64,000 nt of DNA from Gloeophyllum trabeum ATCC 11539 (lineage: Eukaryota; Basidiomycota; Agaricomycetes; Gloeophyllales; Gloeophyllaceae). This document shows, piece after piece, positions 53,821 through 64,000 of this stretch (positions within the stretch are counted from its first letter, which is position 1; each line of letters starts with the position of its first letter). Location: NCBI RefSeq assembly GCF_000344685.1, contig NW_006920420.1, forward strand, positions 1,472,895-1,536,894. The letters are read 5' to 3'. The position numbers and the translations under genes were made by a program. The notes beneath the pieces are model-generated. The model had not been told where the DNA came from and searched no databases. It saw nothing but the letters and a program-made list of their open reading frames with translations.

Positions 53821-55097
53821 ATGACCCCGCGCGTTTCGTCGATTGCCGCCCAGCGCGTCCGCGACGGGCTGCGACGCGACCACCGGACGCCCTCCCTCGC
53901 ACCAGACATGGACGCGCCTACCCCCACACCCGCGCTCAAATTCAAACCCGTCCCGCGCCCGTTCCCCATGGCGCCTAGGACGCTCAACCCCGCCCCTTCA
54001 CTCGCCATCGACCTCAAACGCGCCGCGGACAAAGAAAGAGAAAAGGCGCGGCCCACGCCCGCGACGCTTTTCGACCGCCCTGGGAAGCAGGCGCTCGCCT
54101 CGCCCTCACCCGCGGCGCCGTACAGGAACTGCTCGAACTGCCACCAGCTGCGCGTCCCGCCGTCGGACGTGCACAAGACGTGCTTCAAGTGCCGCGAGAA
54201 GGACCGCCGGAAAAGGATGCGCAGGGCTGCTGCTGCGAGTGCGAGTGCCCAGGAGACGCCGATCACTGCTGACCTGCACCGGAAGAGGGTCTACGACACG
54301 CAGCCGTCCCAGGAGGAGGAGAAGCCGCTGCTCGCGGCCTCCCAGCGGGATGCCCTCACTCTAAAACGCCCGCGCGAGCCAGAGACCGCCGCCGCTCACC
54401 CCGCCCCGCGCACGCCCTCCGTCGCCGCCGCGCCCGCCCCGACGCCCTACCAAACGTCCACGCTGCTCATGCGCGCGCTCTCCGCCGCGGCTTCCGCGCG
54501 CGGGAGCGTGCTGTTCGCGGGCACGTTCTCCATCGTGAGGAGCCCCGCGACGGACCACGCGCGGCGCGTCGCGAAGGTGGTCAAGGAGCTCCGGCGGAGC
54601 TGCGCGCCCGCGCGCGGGGCGTTCGCGTGCGTACCAGCCTCCTCTTTTTGTGGCGCTTGGGTGCTCTCTTTCCTTTCTTGCGTGTGCTTGGGGTATTCGT
54701 GGTGCTGACGACGGTGGTGCGCAGGTCGACGGGCACAGTTATCACGTCCTCCCCGTGGATACGCAGGGAAGAGTTCCCCTGCCTGTGCTACTCCTCCTCC
54801 TGCTCCCCCACCCCCTCCAGCGCAACCCAACCGCCGACGAAGAAACCCAAAACGCTCATGGGGTACTTCTCCTCTTCCCCCGGTTCCTCGCAGGTACCTC
54901 ACACCCCACGCCCCACCCGAACCTCCCCACGCACTGACGCGGATATGCTACAGGTGAAGAGCGAAGACGGCGTGGAAATGGGGACGGAAAAGAGGAAGGG
55001 AAAATGCAACGGCTTCCTGCGCATCACCGCGAGCGACGACGCGGCCCACCCGCTGTTCGCGGGGCAGCGCGTCGTCGTGCACGTCGAGCATCCCTAG
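53821..55097 (+). CDS. basic protein with paired CxxC motifs, unknown function
   Basis: Three exons closing in frame: 53821-54626, 54725-54893, 54954-55097 (372 aa; an in-frame ATG at 53908 could be the real start). Low-complexity, Ala/Pro-rich. The one clear motif is CSNCHQLRVPPSDVHKTCFKC followed by REKDRRKRMRR (about residues 102-132), a likely zinc-binding Cys4 module next to a nuclear-localisation-like basic patch. A second half includes VAKVVKELRRSC, a Cys/Ser-rich stretch and a final conserved-looking GFLRITASDDAAHPLFAGQRVVVHVEHP-type block (20+ residues, 55000-55094). Probably nuclear; possibly transcription or chromatin related, but this is inference from composition only. Confidence 0.65.
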
Positions 55098-57354
55098 CGC
55101 GGGTATCTTATTTTTTTCTTATTTCCTTTTGTGTCGGGGCTCTCGATTTGGATATGACGCGTGCTGGATATAAGAAGTTGTAGATGATGCTAGGCTACAT
55201 TTTGTATACTCCGGACAGACACGGACGGCGAGCTGGATTTCCCGCGTAGGCGGGCTACCGGTATATTATATATATCACAGTAGACGGTGGCGTCACCTGA
55301 TGTATTTTGTGAAAAGGCGAGCTGGCGCAGGGGGGTCATGTCGATGGGTCGACCGCATGCCTTCGATTATGCAAGTGCCGCGGGGGCGGCGGGCGTTCTT
55401 GCGGGGAATGGTGCTTGCAGAGGGGCCGGCCTGACCGGGACAGGCGATGGAGCGTCTCGCGTACGGTATCCGATGTGCGTGTCCGGTCTCCGGCACTGAA
55501 CTCGGGGGTTCTGCACGTGCTGGCCCTGGTGCAGGGAGGAAGATGTGCCGCGCGTTCCGGGGAAATGCGCCCAGGAGGTCGGGAATGGGGATGGTGCGCA
55601 CCGCACCCGAGCTATGGTCTGCTGAGCGTGACGAGTGGCTATGGTCGTCGGATCAAAGAGCCAGATACGCTGCGAGTGGACGACGAGGGAGGAGGGCGCT
55701 CCGAGCCAGGTAAGTGGTCCCGTAAGACAGGTGTGCAGCACGCTGCAATCGGTAGGACAAGCGGAACGTGCTTACAAGAAGAGAACTCGGTCTTATCCCA
55801 TCGCGGTCGAGTCAGCGGTGCCATTCCAGCAGCGAACACCTTTCTGCGCAACTATGCGAGCGGGCGGTCGCCGAGCGCGAACGACCCTCCGCTTCTCTGG
55901 TGCGGACTCGTAAGTATACGCGGCGACCAAGTTCGCGGGCAGAGTCGCACGCCCACGATCCCCGCCATCTGGAGGGCAATGTCCCACCGAATCGCACGCC
56001 CGAGCGCGTGTCCGGGGTATACATGGGGAATGATTGGTCGTGCATTCGGCGGTGTCCGGTGGACCCAAACAGCTGGAGGGAACGCTGGATTGCATGTCAT
56101 TTAGACGCCCCGAGAGAATGGACCGTGGATATAATGTCCGTGTCTGTGCGGGGATACCTGGTAACGCGCTGACTAGCGCCGACGTATTGATCCCGGCAAA
56201 TCTGATACTCGCATCGCCCGCCTCGGTCGGGGTATCGATCTTGGACTGTAAGCCCATGGAGGTCAGCCAGTCGAGACAACGGAGGAGAGTACAGGTACAC
56301 ACGGCCGATGGTGACGTATTTTCAGTGCACTCCCGTGCGAGGAAATACAAATCCGCTGATGAATTTCGAATACCAGGCGAACTAGCCGTGTTTGCGACTG
56401 TGCGAGGGCAGATGGCACCTCAGCGTGTGCCGAGACATAGGACGTACTGCCGTACCCTATCTGTATGGTTCCCTCATCTTGATTCTTCGGCCAATCCAGT
56501 TGCCTGTCTATTATAGTTAAGCTTGGCCACAAACCCATCCGTCCAATAGCAGGCGCGCTCCAAAGCTTCACGGAGGCAGGAAGTGGCATCTATATATCTA
56601 CGAATGGGAGCACAGCAGGCGCCCGATGAGAACGCAATCTGGCTTGCTCGACGCTTCGACTTCGATGGACACGACCCATGGATCGGCATCAAACGCACAT
56701 AAAGCGGTGAACTGGGTAATCTGTGGCTGTTCCTTTCATCCTCCGCTATTCATGCTGAACAAATTCGAGTCGTGATCAACTCTGCGGCGCGCCTCCATCA
56801 GCCGGACGGAGCTCACCTGCACTATCCTGCAGTCCCGAGCAGAGGCCCGCGACGACGGCGAGCGCCTGCTGTCTGTACTGTTCTCGCGGACTGGCAGAGA
56901 CGTGCCCGCGTGATAGGCCAGCATGAACGTTTTGGAGGAGCCGTGGGGAGTGATATAGCTATTAGAGGCATCACCGCAATTAACTCCTCCCGCCTGTCCG
57001 GTACCGAGTGCCCATACCGAATAAACGACTTTGCATACCAATTACCATACGCTGCAAGCGCGCCGATGATACGAGCCCGACGACGGACTGACCCACTGCC
57101 TGTGATGACGCCCAATCGCCAGCGGAATGGCAATGGTGAATATCCGGATGGGACAAGTACCCTTACAGCGTCACAAAATAACTGTAAATCCTCGGACGAG
57201 CCCCCGTATGGCAGGCGGAACCCTAACCAGAGTGTGCGGACCGTATGCTAGGCACTAAAATTAGGATAATCCAATTATCACCCATGGGCAAGCATAAAAC
57301 AGATCGCATTCCCGCCCGCGATGAAGGCCAACAGTCCCCCTCGCAGCTGCAGCC
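55098..57354. other. intergenic, no gene recognised
   Basis: About 2.3 kb. Overlapping frames on both strands (for example 55415-56104 plus and 55793-56350 minus) have no motif, no consistent splice structure and similar length on opposite strands, so none is called. A short AT run sits at 55261-55275. Confidence 0.5.
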
Positions 57355-59297
57355 ATGAGCGTTCCCCAGCCACAAGTGAGTATCCCGTTCAGCGCGCCTC
57401 CCCCGCTCACCCGCCACCAGCACTACGTCCCGGCCGACGCCGCCGCCAGTGCCGAGGGAGTTTCCCACAACCTCAACCTATACGGTGGGCGCAAGGCGCC
57501 GCTGTCCCTTAACATCCTCCTCGTCGGGTGCGGGCTCGGCGGGCTCGCAGCCGCGCACTGTCTCAGCCAGGCGGGGCACAGGGTCACCGTATTCGAGAGC
57601 GCGCCGGCGATCGGCGAGGTCGGCGCCGGCATCCAGGTCACGCCCAACGTCAGCCGCCTGCTCATCCGCTGGGGCCTCGGCGAGCAGCTGAGCAAGATCG
57701 CGGTGAAGCCGGAGGCCATCGTGTTCAGGCGGTATAGCACGGGCGAGAGGGTCGGCTATGCGCGGTGGGGAGACAAGATCGAGAAGGAGTACGGCGCGCC
57801 GTACGTGCATATCCACAGAGCTGACTTCCACAAGCTCCTCTTCGACCTCGCGAAGGATCAAGTTGAGCTAAAGTTGAACTCGACTGTCACGCATATCGAG
57901 CCTGGCCCTGACTCCGTTTCGATAACATTGCATACTGGGGAGAAGTTTACCGGCGACCTCCTAGTCGGCGCAGATGGCGTGAAGAGTCTCATCCGCACGG
58001 TGGTTCTCGGCAAGACGACGAATGCGGAGCCCACGGGGGACGCTGCGTATCGAGCAGTTATCCCCACCGAACTTATGGAGAAGGATCCGGACTTGAAGCC
58101 GTTTGTGGACACGCCGGAGATGACGGGCTGGATGGCGCCCGGGAGACATCTCATGGCATACAATATTGTGAGTGCTCTATTTATTGTGAGCCGTTTCCGC
58201 AGCGCCAGCGGTCACTATCCCGCAATACTATGTAGTGAGATCGCGTTCGAATGCACGGCCGAGGCCTGTGTAGTATGCAGCGCTTTGGGCGTCAGAAACC
58301 GTACCCGTCCGGCGCGCGTGTGCATCCGAACGCACTTTATGGTGCTACGGGGGGTTGATACACTGGCGTTGCGGCGACATCAATATTCTGTAATAAACCC
58401 TGCTAATCCTTCCCCACGCAGCGAGCAAAGAAGCTCTTTAATCTTGTGCTCTTGCATCCAGATGATGGATCAGTGGAGTCTTGGACAGCAGAGGGGAGCG
58501 CAGACAAGATGCGGGCCGACTTCGCCGACTTTGAGCCTCGGTGAGTACGTGATGATTCTCATCGCCGACCAATGTCTCATGCCCCACGTCCAGAGTACGG
58601 AAACTACTCAACTTTGTCTCTTCCACTCTGAAATGGCGTCTGATGGACCGGCGACCGCTCGACAACTGGGTGCACGAGTCCGGACGCATCGTCCTGCTAG
58701 GTGACGCATGCCATCCCATGCTTGTATGTACCCTTTCCCGCCTCTGCTACTCACGTTTGCTGATAACGTCGGTCATAGCCTTACCGTGCCCAAGGCGCCG
58801 CGATGGCGATCGAGGACGCCGCCGTCCTCGGCAACCTCTTCTCGCGCGTCTCGCACCAATCCCAGATCAAGCCGCTCCTGCACGCGTACATGTCCCTGCG
58901 TCTGCCGCGCACGGCGGACACGCAGAACCAGTCGCGGCTGAACCAGCACATCTTCCACCTGCCCGACGGGCCCGAGCAGGAGAAGCGCGACGAGGCGATG
59001 AAGCAGGCGATGCGCGCCGAGCTCAAGGCCGTGCTGTCGTCGAACGACCCCGAGGAGATAAAGACCGCGGACGTGTGGGGCCGCGAGCCGGAGGAGGTGC
59101 GCAGGCAGATCGAGCGGGAGTTGCAGGATTTCAAGGACGACGATGCGAACCACGAGGGGAACCCGAACCAGTGGGCGGACCGCAAGAAGAGCGAGGTGCA
59201 GTTCGGGTACGACGCGGACCGCGAGGCGGAGCGGTGGTGGGAGGAGGTCGGGCGCGGCCTGTTCGAGCAGGAGGAGAAGGCGATGAGTAAGTTGTGA
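57355..59297 (+). CDS. FAD-dependent monooxygenase, salicylate-hydroxylase type
   Basis: Four exons closing in frame: 57355-58167, 58422-58540, 58594-58723, 58779-59297 (526 aa). Class A flavoprotein hydroxylase motifs: dinucleotide-binding LLVGCGLGGLAAAHCL (residues 56-71) with the acidic strand end VTVFESAPAIGEVGAGIQ, the DG motif DLLVGADGVKSLIR, and the GD motif RIVLLGDACHPMLPYRAQ with GAAMAIEDA. It should use NAD(P)H and O2 to hydroxylate an aromatic or related substrate; the exact substrate is unknown. The C-terminus has an extra charged helical region of about 120 residues (EKRDEAMKQAMRAELKAVL, EEVRRQIERELQDF), longer than in bacterial enzymes. Intron 1 is 254 nt and may hide a further exon. 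Confidence 0.9.
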
Positions 59298-59904
59298 TCT
59301 GCTGCTGCGTGGGTGTGCTGAGCGGCGGTTAGGTTGATCTGGGCATGGGGGGTGGTGCGTGGAATGTATTTTTACTTGTAGCATTTTGATTATTGGACGC
59401 GTTGAGATTGCGTTCGTTGTTGTAGGTGTACAAACTATTTGACGGATAGAGTCTACTCACACCCACGCCTTCTGATCGTCATCCCGCTGCGATCGGACCT
59501 ATACCGTATGGACGCCGTATCTTGCGAGATTCAGTTCCTGCCTCCATGACACTGGGTGAGCACGGCACCGTCCACAAGAACGCAAGTGCTCTGAACGAGA
59601 ATAACTTTGGCTGTTCTTGTTGATACTGCGCCTCCTCAATCAGCCTCAGACAAGCAACCAACAATCATCTGTCTGATATCGAGGTATGTAGAATGCCGGT
59701 ACCCGGAGGGGTTTATAAGGCCTGGGATACGTACGCAGGTGCGGGTCACGGTTGCTTATATCTGCGCAGTCCGTAGTTAACAGCGTTCTAGGTGAGTTTG
59801 CAAGCTCCTGTCGATGCGATTGAACGTCAATGGATGGTTTTATCGTATCCACCGCTTTCCAAGACGATTTGACAGGTGTAAGCTGCGGAACACGGAGCCT
59901 CACC
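59298..59904. other. intergenic, no gene recognised
   Basis: About 600 bp between the monooxygenase and the F-box-like gene. Confidence 0.5.
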
Positions 59905-61713
59905 ATGCCCCCACCGCTCACCACCGGGAACACCGACGCACCCCTCCTTACGCTCCCCGCGCCCCTCTTCGAAGCCATCCTCCTCGCCCTCGCCTCTGCC
60001 CGACCACCTCCCCAATCCCAATCCCCTTCCGACTCCTCCGAGCCCGCCGAAGACACCCTCCTGCTCGCGCGCACGTTCGCCCCGCTCTCGCTTACCTGCC
60101 GCCACCTCTGCCGCGCCCTCGCCCGCGCGGACGTGTGGCGCGTGATATGCCTACGCGCGTGGGATCCCCCTGCGACGCCTAGCGCACCTGCGGACGTCGA
60201 CTGGGCGGGCGAGTTCCGCGCGCGTGCTCGCGCCGCGGCGTACTTCCTCTCCCCCGCCCCCCATGCATGCGCCGACCCCGGCGTCCTGCAAGCGCTGCTC
60301 GCGATGCTGCATGAGGGGAAGAGGGAGGGGGAGAGCAAGAACGTGAAGTGGGTGCGCGGCATGCTGGCGCGGGGATGGCCGGCGGAGGTCGCCTGGCGGC
60401 TCGTGGGCTGGGGAAGGACGGGGAGCGCCGGCGCAGAAGAGGCGAACGGCGATGCACGGAGTGAAGGAAGGCGGGGAAAGAAGTGGGCGGAGGTGTCCGA
60501 CCCGTGCGTCGAAGCTTTCGTGCGTTTTGGTGTGTGCTGATGCGCAGCAGGGCGTTCGACACGAGCGTAGCGGGGGGCGTGTTCTGGCGCGTGGTCGCGT
60601 ACACGGGGGCGGGGCTCCTGGCCGCCCGCGCGCCTCCAGCGGTGCGCCGCGTGGACCTCCTGGCCGAGCCAGACTCGGACGGGGAGGAGGACATGGATTT
60701 GGCCGGCGACGCGGACGGCGAGAGGAAGCGCGCGCGCCGCGTCGCACGCGTGCGCGTGTACGACTTTGGGTACCGGCGGTGGGGCCCGTTCTTGCTTGTG
60801 GATGAGGGAGAGCAGGGCGGGGACGCGGACGCGGACCAGGCCCCGCCTGCGCGGATGCTCCGCCCGCACTGGGCGTGCCTCGCCGCCGTGCGGGTGGTCA
60901 TCGAGGCGAACTTGACCGATTATGGCATGCAGGCGGAGCTGGGGAGGTTTCGGGACCTCGCGGGCCTTAGTGGATGCGGTGCGGGAGCAGGTAGGGACGA
61001 CTCGGATGTGAGGGAGGAGGGGTGGGACTGGGCGGGTGTGGAGGGAGCGTGGAGGCGGTGCATGTGCTGGATGGATTATCGGAAGGTCGCGCGTGAGCCG
61101 GGCGTGCATGCACTCCGATGAGCCCACGGCTGACTTTGCTTGCCCGCAAATCTTCGAGCAGAGAATAACGTGCGTCGTTTATGGGTGTGGTGTGTGGTGG
61201 GCGTGACATGACGAGTGTTGTAGGTGCGTTCCCCTGCGAGGCGGTACCGCTATCACTCGCATCCGATGGAGGCGGCGCGCGTCGCCCCGCTGCAGCTGCG
61301 GGTCGCGCATTACACCGCGAATCCGGAATTCCCTGGCTGGCCGGATATATACGTCGAAGGGGAGGTGCGCGCGTATCTCAGGCTGCCTTACGCCATTCGT
61401 GTGCTGATGATTGCGTCTAGGACGAGATGATGGGGGGAGTGTGCGGTGTGGTGGGTATGATCGGGAGGAACTGGGCGGAGGCGGAGGTGCGCTGGAGCCT
61501 GGTGCGTACTAGTCTGGTTTCCTCCTCTTAACCTGCCGAGTTGAGTGGGCTGACCCTGCGTATCCGCAGCGCGGGCAGGACGGGGTGGCAGTGGAGGGCG
61601 TCCAGACGGGCGGGATCGGCTCGGCAATGGGCGTCTTGGGGTTGTGGACCAAGGGGGATCGTGTGCAGAGTGGTCCGATAGGTCCAAGTTGGATGTGGAA
61701 GGTGATGCAGTGA
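59905..61713 (+). CDS. F-box-like protein of basidiomycete type
   Basis: Exons closing in frame: 59905-60503, 60551-61092, a tiny exon near 61162-61169 (8 nt; 61159-61169 with an alternative acceptor), 61224-61364, 61421-61501, 61570-61713 (about 504 aa). An F-box-like start (LPAPLFEAILLALA, then FAPLSLTCRHLCRALARADVW) precedes conserved blocks seen in such proteins: DTSVAGGVFWRVVAYTG, RRYRYHSHPMEAARVAPLQL, AEVRWSL, GVQTGGIGSAMGVLGLWT and a C-terminal SWMWKVMQ. It probably links substrates to an SCF ubiquitin ligase. The junction between exon 2 and the RRYRYHSH exon is the weakest part of the model: the microexon is required only if the strong GTGAGC donor at 61093 is used. Confidence 0.7.
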
Positions 61714-64000
61714 GGGTGGATAGGGAGGGGGAGGTGTGGTATGGTATGGTTTATTTTGGATCTGAGCATGGGGTTTTTTATGTTTCTCTGGTATTAGTTA
61801 TGGCAGGCGCATTTCTACGAGAGGCGAACAGGGCACTACCCTGCTTGGGATATCAGACTCGACCAGGGATGTGCATGCAACCTGTAGTATTCCGACATGT
61901 TAGTTTGGACTACAAACAACTCAGATATCCCCTGGATACCCCTACTAGGGGTAACTGATCTTCATGAATATTACCCCTAAGTAGGGGGGTGTGGGACATG
62001 GGACATGGGACTGTCCCATGGTGTGGCCAGTCAGGAATCCTATCCTGGTAGACCTTCCATGTGGGCTGTCCCACTGTCCCACATATATTTTGCCCCTATT
62101 GTACCCTCATTGTTGATATGGATTGTTTTCTCCTAGGATAGAATGACACAGACTCTATGTGTAGGTCTATTGTACAAGTCCTACAGTATATATGAGAGGT
62201 GTATGACCCTGTGTTCCCCAAAACAGCTTTTAATTGGGCTGTCATTGGTCAAGCTGCTCCTTAGAAAGAATTATGTGGCATTTCTTCGAGATGTACAGGC
62301 AGTTAAACCTTGCAACTCTACAGCTGTGCTTATCCGATGTAGGGCTATAGGTTTACTTAAGAGCCCAAGACAGGCCATGCACAGATAAGAATGTAAGCTT
62401 AATGGGGTGTGTATGCTGATGTCCTACCTATTTCTTCCATCCAGAATGTCACTTAGTAATGTATTAAACTGTTTGGAGATTGCATGGAACAATTTATTCT
62501 ATAATGATAGTGTAGAGTAGAAACATGATCTGAAGGCCTTAAGGGGTCAGGCCAAAATGGTAATTACAAGTCCTGAGTTTAGGAAGGATGAGTCCTTACC
62601 CACAAAATTGGATGTGTGCCGAACGTTGTACCCCGTGGGAATCGCGATGCCGAGAATGCGTGCGACTTTTTGGTTGTAGTCTTGACTACACTGTTTAATG
62701 TCCGCTTTAAAGTCCATTGGTATTGGAGACTACAAAAAGACTACAAGATCGGATTTAATCGGATTTGTAGTCTCTGGTTTCAATAATACTGTGTTTTCGT
62801 CCTGGGCTTTCGGTGTATTTCCATGGTTTCTTCTACGAAGAGGTTTTTTGGGTTATCCATCTACTGGAATATTTTGAGCATTTACTCATATCTCCTTCCT
62901 TTACTGCATGCACTTTGTCGTGTGTGGCATGTTGTTACCGTGGGAATTGACTTCTGTGGCTGTTTGTAGTCGGTGGCTGAGGTGCTGCGCCGGTTGGGAT
63001 CTCTGGCTTCTCATTGGCTCCTGCTTATTATGACATAGCTTGACTGCAGAAAGCACATTTCTGTTGTTGAGTGATGTCATAGTTGCCCACTCGCTCATTA
63101 GTCTAGGACGTGCAGCAGTTGAAGCATGTCAACTTGGTGGGATGTGCTTCCTGTTAATCCAATCATTACTGGTACATACACATTGATCTTAGGTTGGTTA
63201 TAAGAGGTTGTTGAATGTTGCACTTGTGTTCTGAAATAATACACTGACTGCTGAATAGTTTGATGGATTGTTACTGTGGGAACCAGTCTCAACATTGATT
63301 GTTTTTCACACACATAGTCTGAGTCGACATGTGGGTGGCAGAGACTATGATACAAGTCTCTTTGGTTGCAGGCATCTTGGGCCTGTGCTTTTCAATCTCT
63401 GCTGCCTCTGGAACCCTGATTTCTTCTGCTCAGTGGTCTCTATATGTCCCCTTGAGAAACTGAAACTAGTACATGTATAATATATATATTTTGTTTCTGC
63501 TCCCAGCTGCTTGGGGTACTCTTTGAGTATCCTTTCCAATGACTGTCCTTCAGCTTGGTTCAGGAAAAATGAGTGTGAGGAAGCTGCCAATTCGATTGGC
63601 AGTGGATGAGCACTCTGGTTCTGGTTGGATGTTACCTGGAGTCTGCAGGTGATATTGACTGTCTCTTCCACTGGGGACAAATGACCTGTGTGACAGAGCT
63701 GCCAATCAAAGATTGGCAGCAGAGGAGCACTTTGATCTATGTTACTTGTGTCTAGTAGTGCAGCTGCTACTATCCCCTGGGCTGGGTACAAATACAATTT
63801 TGTAGCCACCAATACCAACCAACTTTTAATCTGTCAGAGTGGCAGGGACTTTTATGGTATAATGATGGCAGGGCCACAGGAGGACAAAGTATGAATGAAG
63901 GGGACATTGCACATACAGAGCTTTTGATATGTGCATAAGAAAGAGTACTGTATACATCAATTGGAACATTTATACACCCAATGCTATCACTTATCAGACA
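61714..64000. other. AT-richer repeat-like region, no gene recognised
   Basis: Composition is visibly lower in GC than the rest. An inverted pair TGTGGGACA... (about 61990-62010 and 62068-62085), several TTGTAGTC/GACTAC motifs at 62675-62775, and two diverged direct repeat units with hairpins (63584-63602 CTGCCAAT-TCG-ATTGGCAG and 63699-63719 CTGCCAATC-AAA-GATTGGCAG). Longest frames are motif-free. Likely remnants of transposable elements. Confidence 0.5.
63580..63770. repeat. two diverged direct repeats each with a hairpin
   Basis: Unit 1 starts at about 63582 and unit 2 at about 63697; both read GCTGCCAAT-spacer-ATTGGCAG followed by GAGCAC and, further on, ATGTTAC. Spacing is about 115 bp. 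Confidence 0.7.

Noticed and set aside
55415..56350. Long overlapping frames of 229 aa (plus) and 185 aa (minus)
   Set aside because: GC-rich sequence produces open frames on both strands; no motif, splice logic or conserved block was seen.

Overview
The window looks like a nuclear scaffold of a basidiomycete, most likely an agaricomycete (mushroom/polypore type). Genes are split by many short introns (34 to about 70 nt, a few of 250-350 nt) with GT..AG borders, coding sequence is GC-rich, and the gene content (F-box protein of the basidiomycete type, DUF262 protein, small secreted proteins, CMC/CACTA and copia elements) fits that group. No species is claimed. Two runs of N (10180-10651 and 24092-24537) are each flanked by exact direct repeats that reach the gap edges, so both gaps look like unmerged contig overlaps.

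Layout. 1-11.3 kb is a nest of LTR retrotransposons: a decayed plus-strand Ty1/copia element is interrupted at its gag/protease junction by a very young minus-strand copia element (identical 252-bp LTRs, 5-bp TSD), and a 448-bp solo LTR with its own TSD lies in or beside the older element's 3' LTR region. A truncated coiled-coil pseudogene follows (11.4-12.7 kb). 14.1-22.7 kb carries three metabolic genes on the plus strand: a secreted GH88/GH105-like six-hairpin glycosidase, a short-chain dehydrogenase and a cytochrome b5-acyl-CoA dehydrogenase fusion, with a 359-bp hAT-like MITE between the last two. 23.3-25.0 kb is a second non-autonomous hAT-type element spanning gap 2. 25.4-29.6 kb holds two tandem paralogues of a multi-pass membrane protein, the second broken. 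A minus-strand PxpA/LamB-YcsF (5-oxoprolinase subunit A type) gene follows at 29.8-30.9 kb.

31.0-38.65 kb is a complete 7.6-kb CMC (CACTA/EnSpm) transposon: 77-bp terminal inverted repeats starting CAC, a 3-bp GAA target duplication, two uninterrupted multi-exon genes (a 589-aa accessory protein and a 1053-aa Tnp2-type transposase), and, between the transposase and the right end, a degenerate minus-strand fragment resembling a host BAG-domain gene, i.e. probable gene capture.

To the right are a TPR-CCCH zinc finger gene, a three-member family of small secreted cysteine-containing proteins (40.5-43.3 kb plus a pseudogene at 50.6-51.6 kb), a large DUF262 (ParB/GmrS-like) gene with an arginine-rich RS/RD tail and a run of 16-, 7- and 10-nt microexons, a basic Cys-pair protein, an FAD-dependent monooxygenase of salicylate-hydroxylase type and an F-box-like gene. 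The last 2.3 kb are AT-richer and repeat-like with no gene recognised. There is no sign of one shared pathway; the strongest themes are nested transposition, gene capture and a small secreted-protein family. Exon borders were placed by reading frame and splice consensus only; all listed multi-exon models close in frame.
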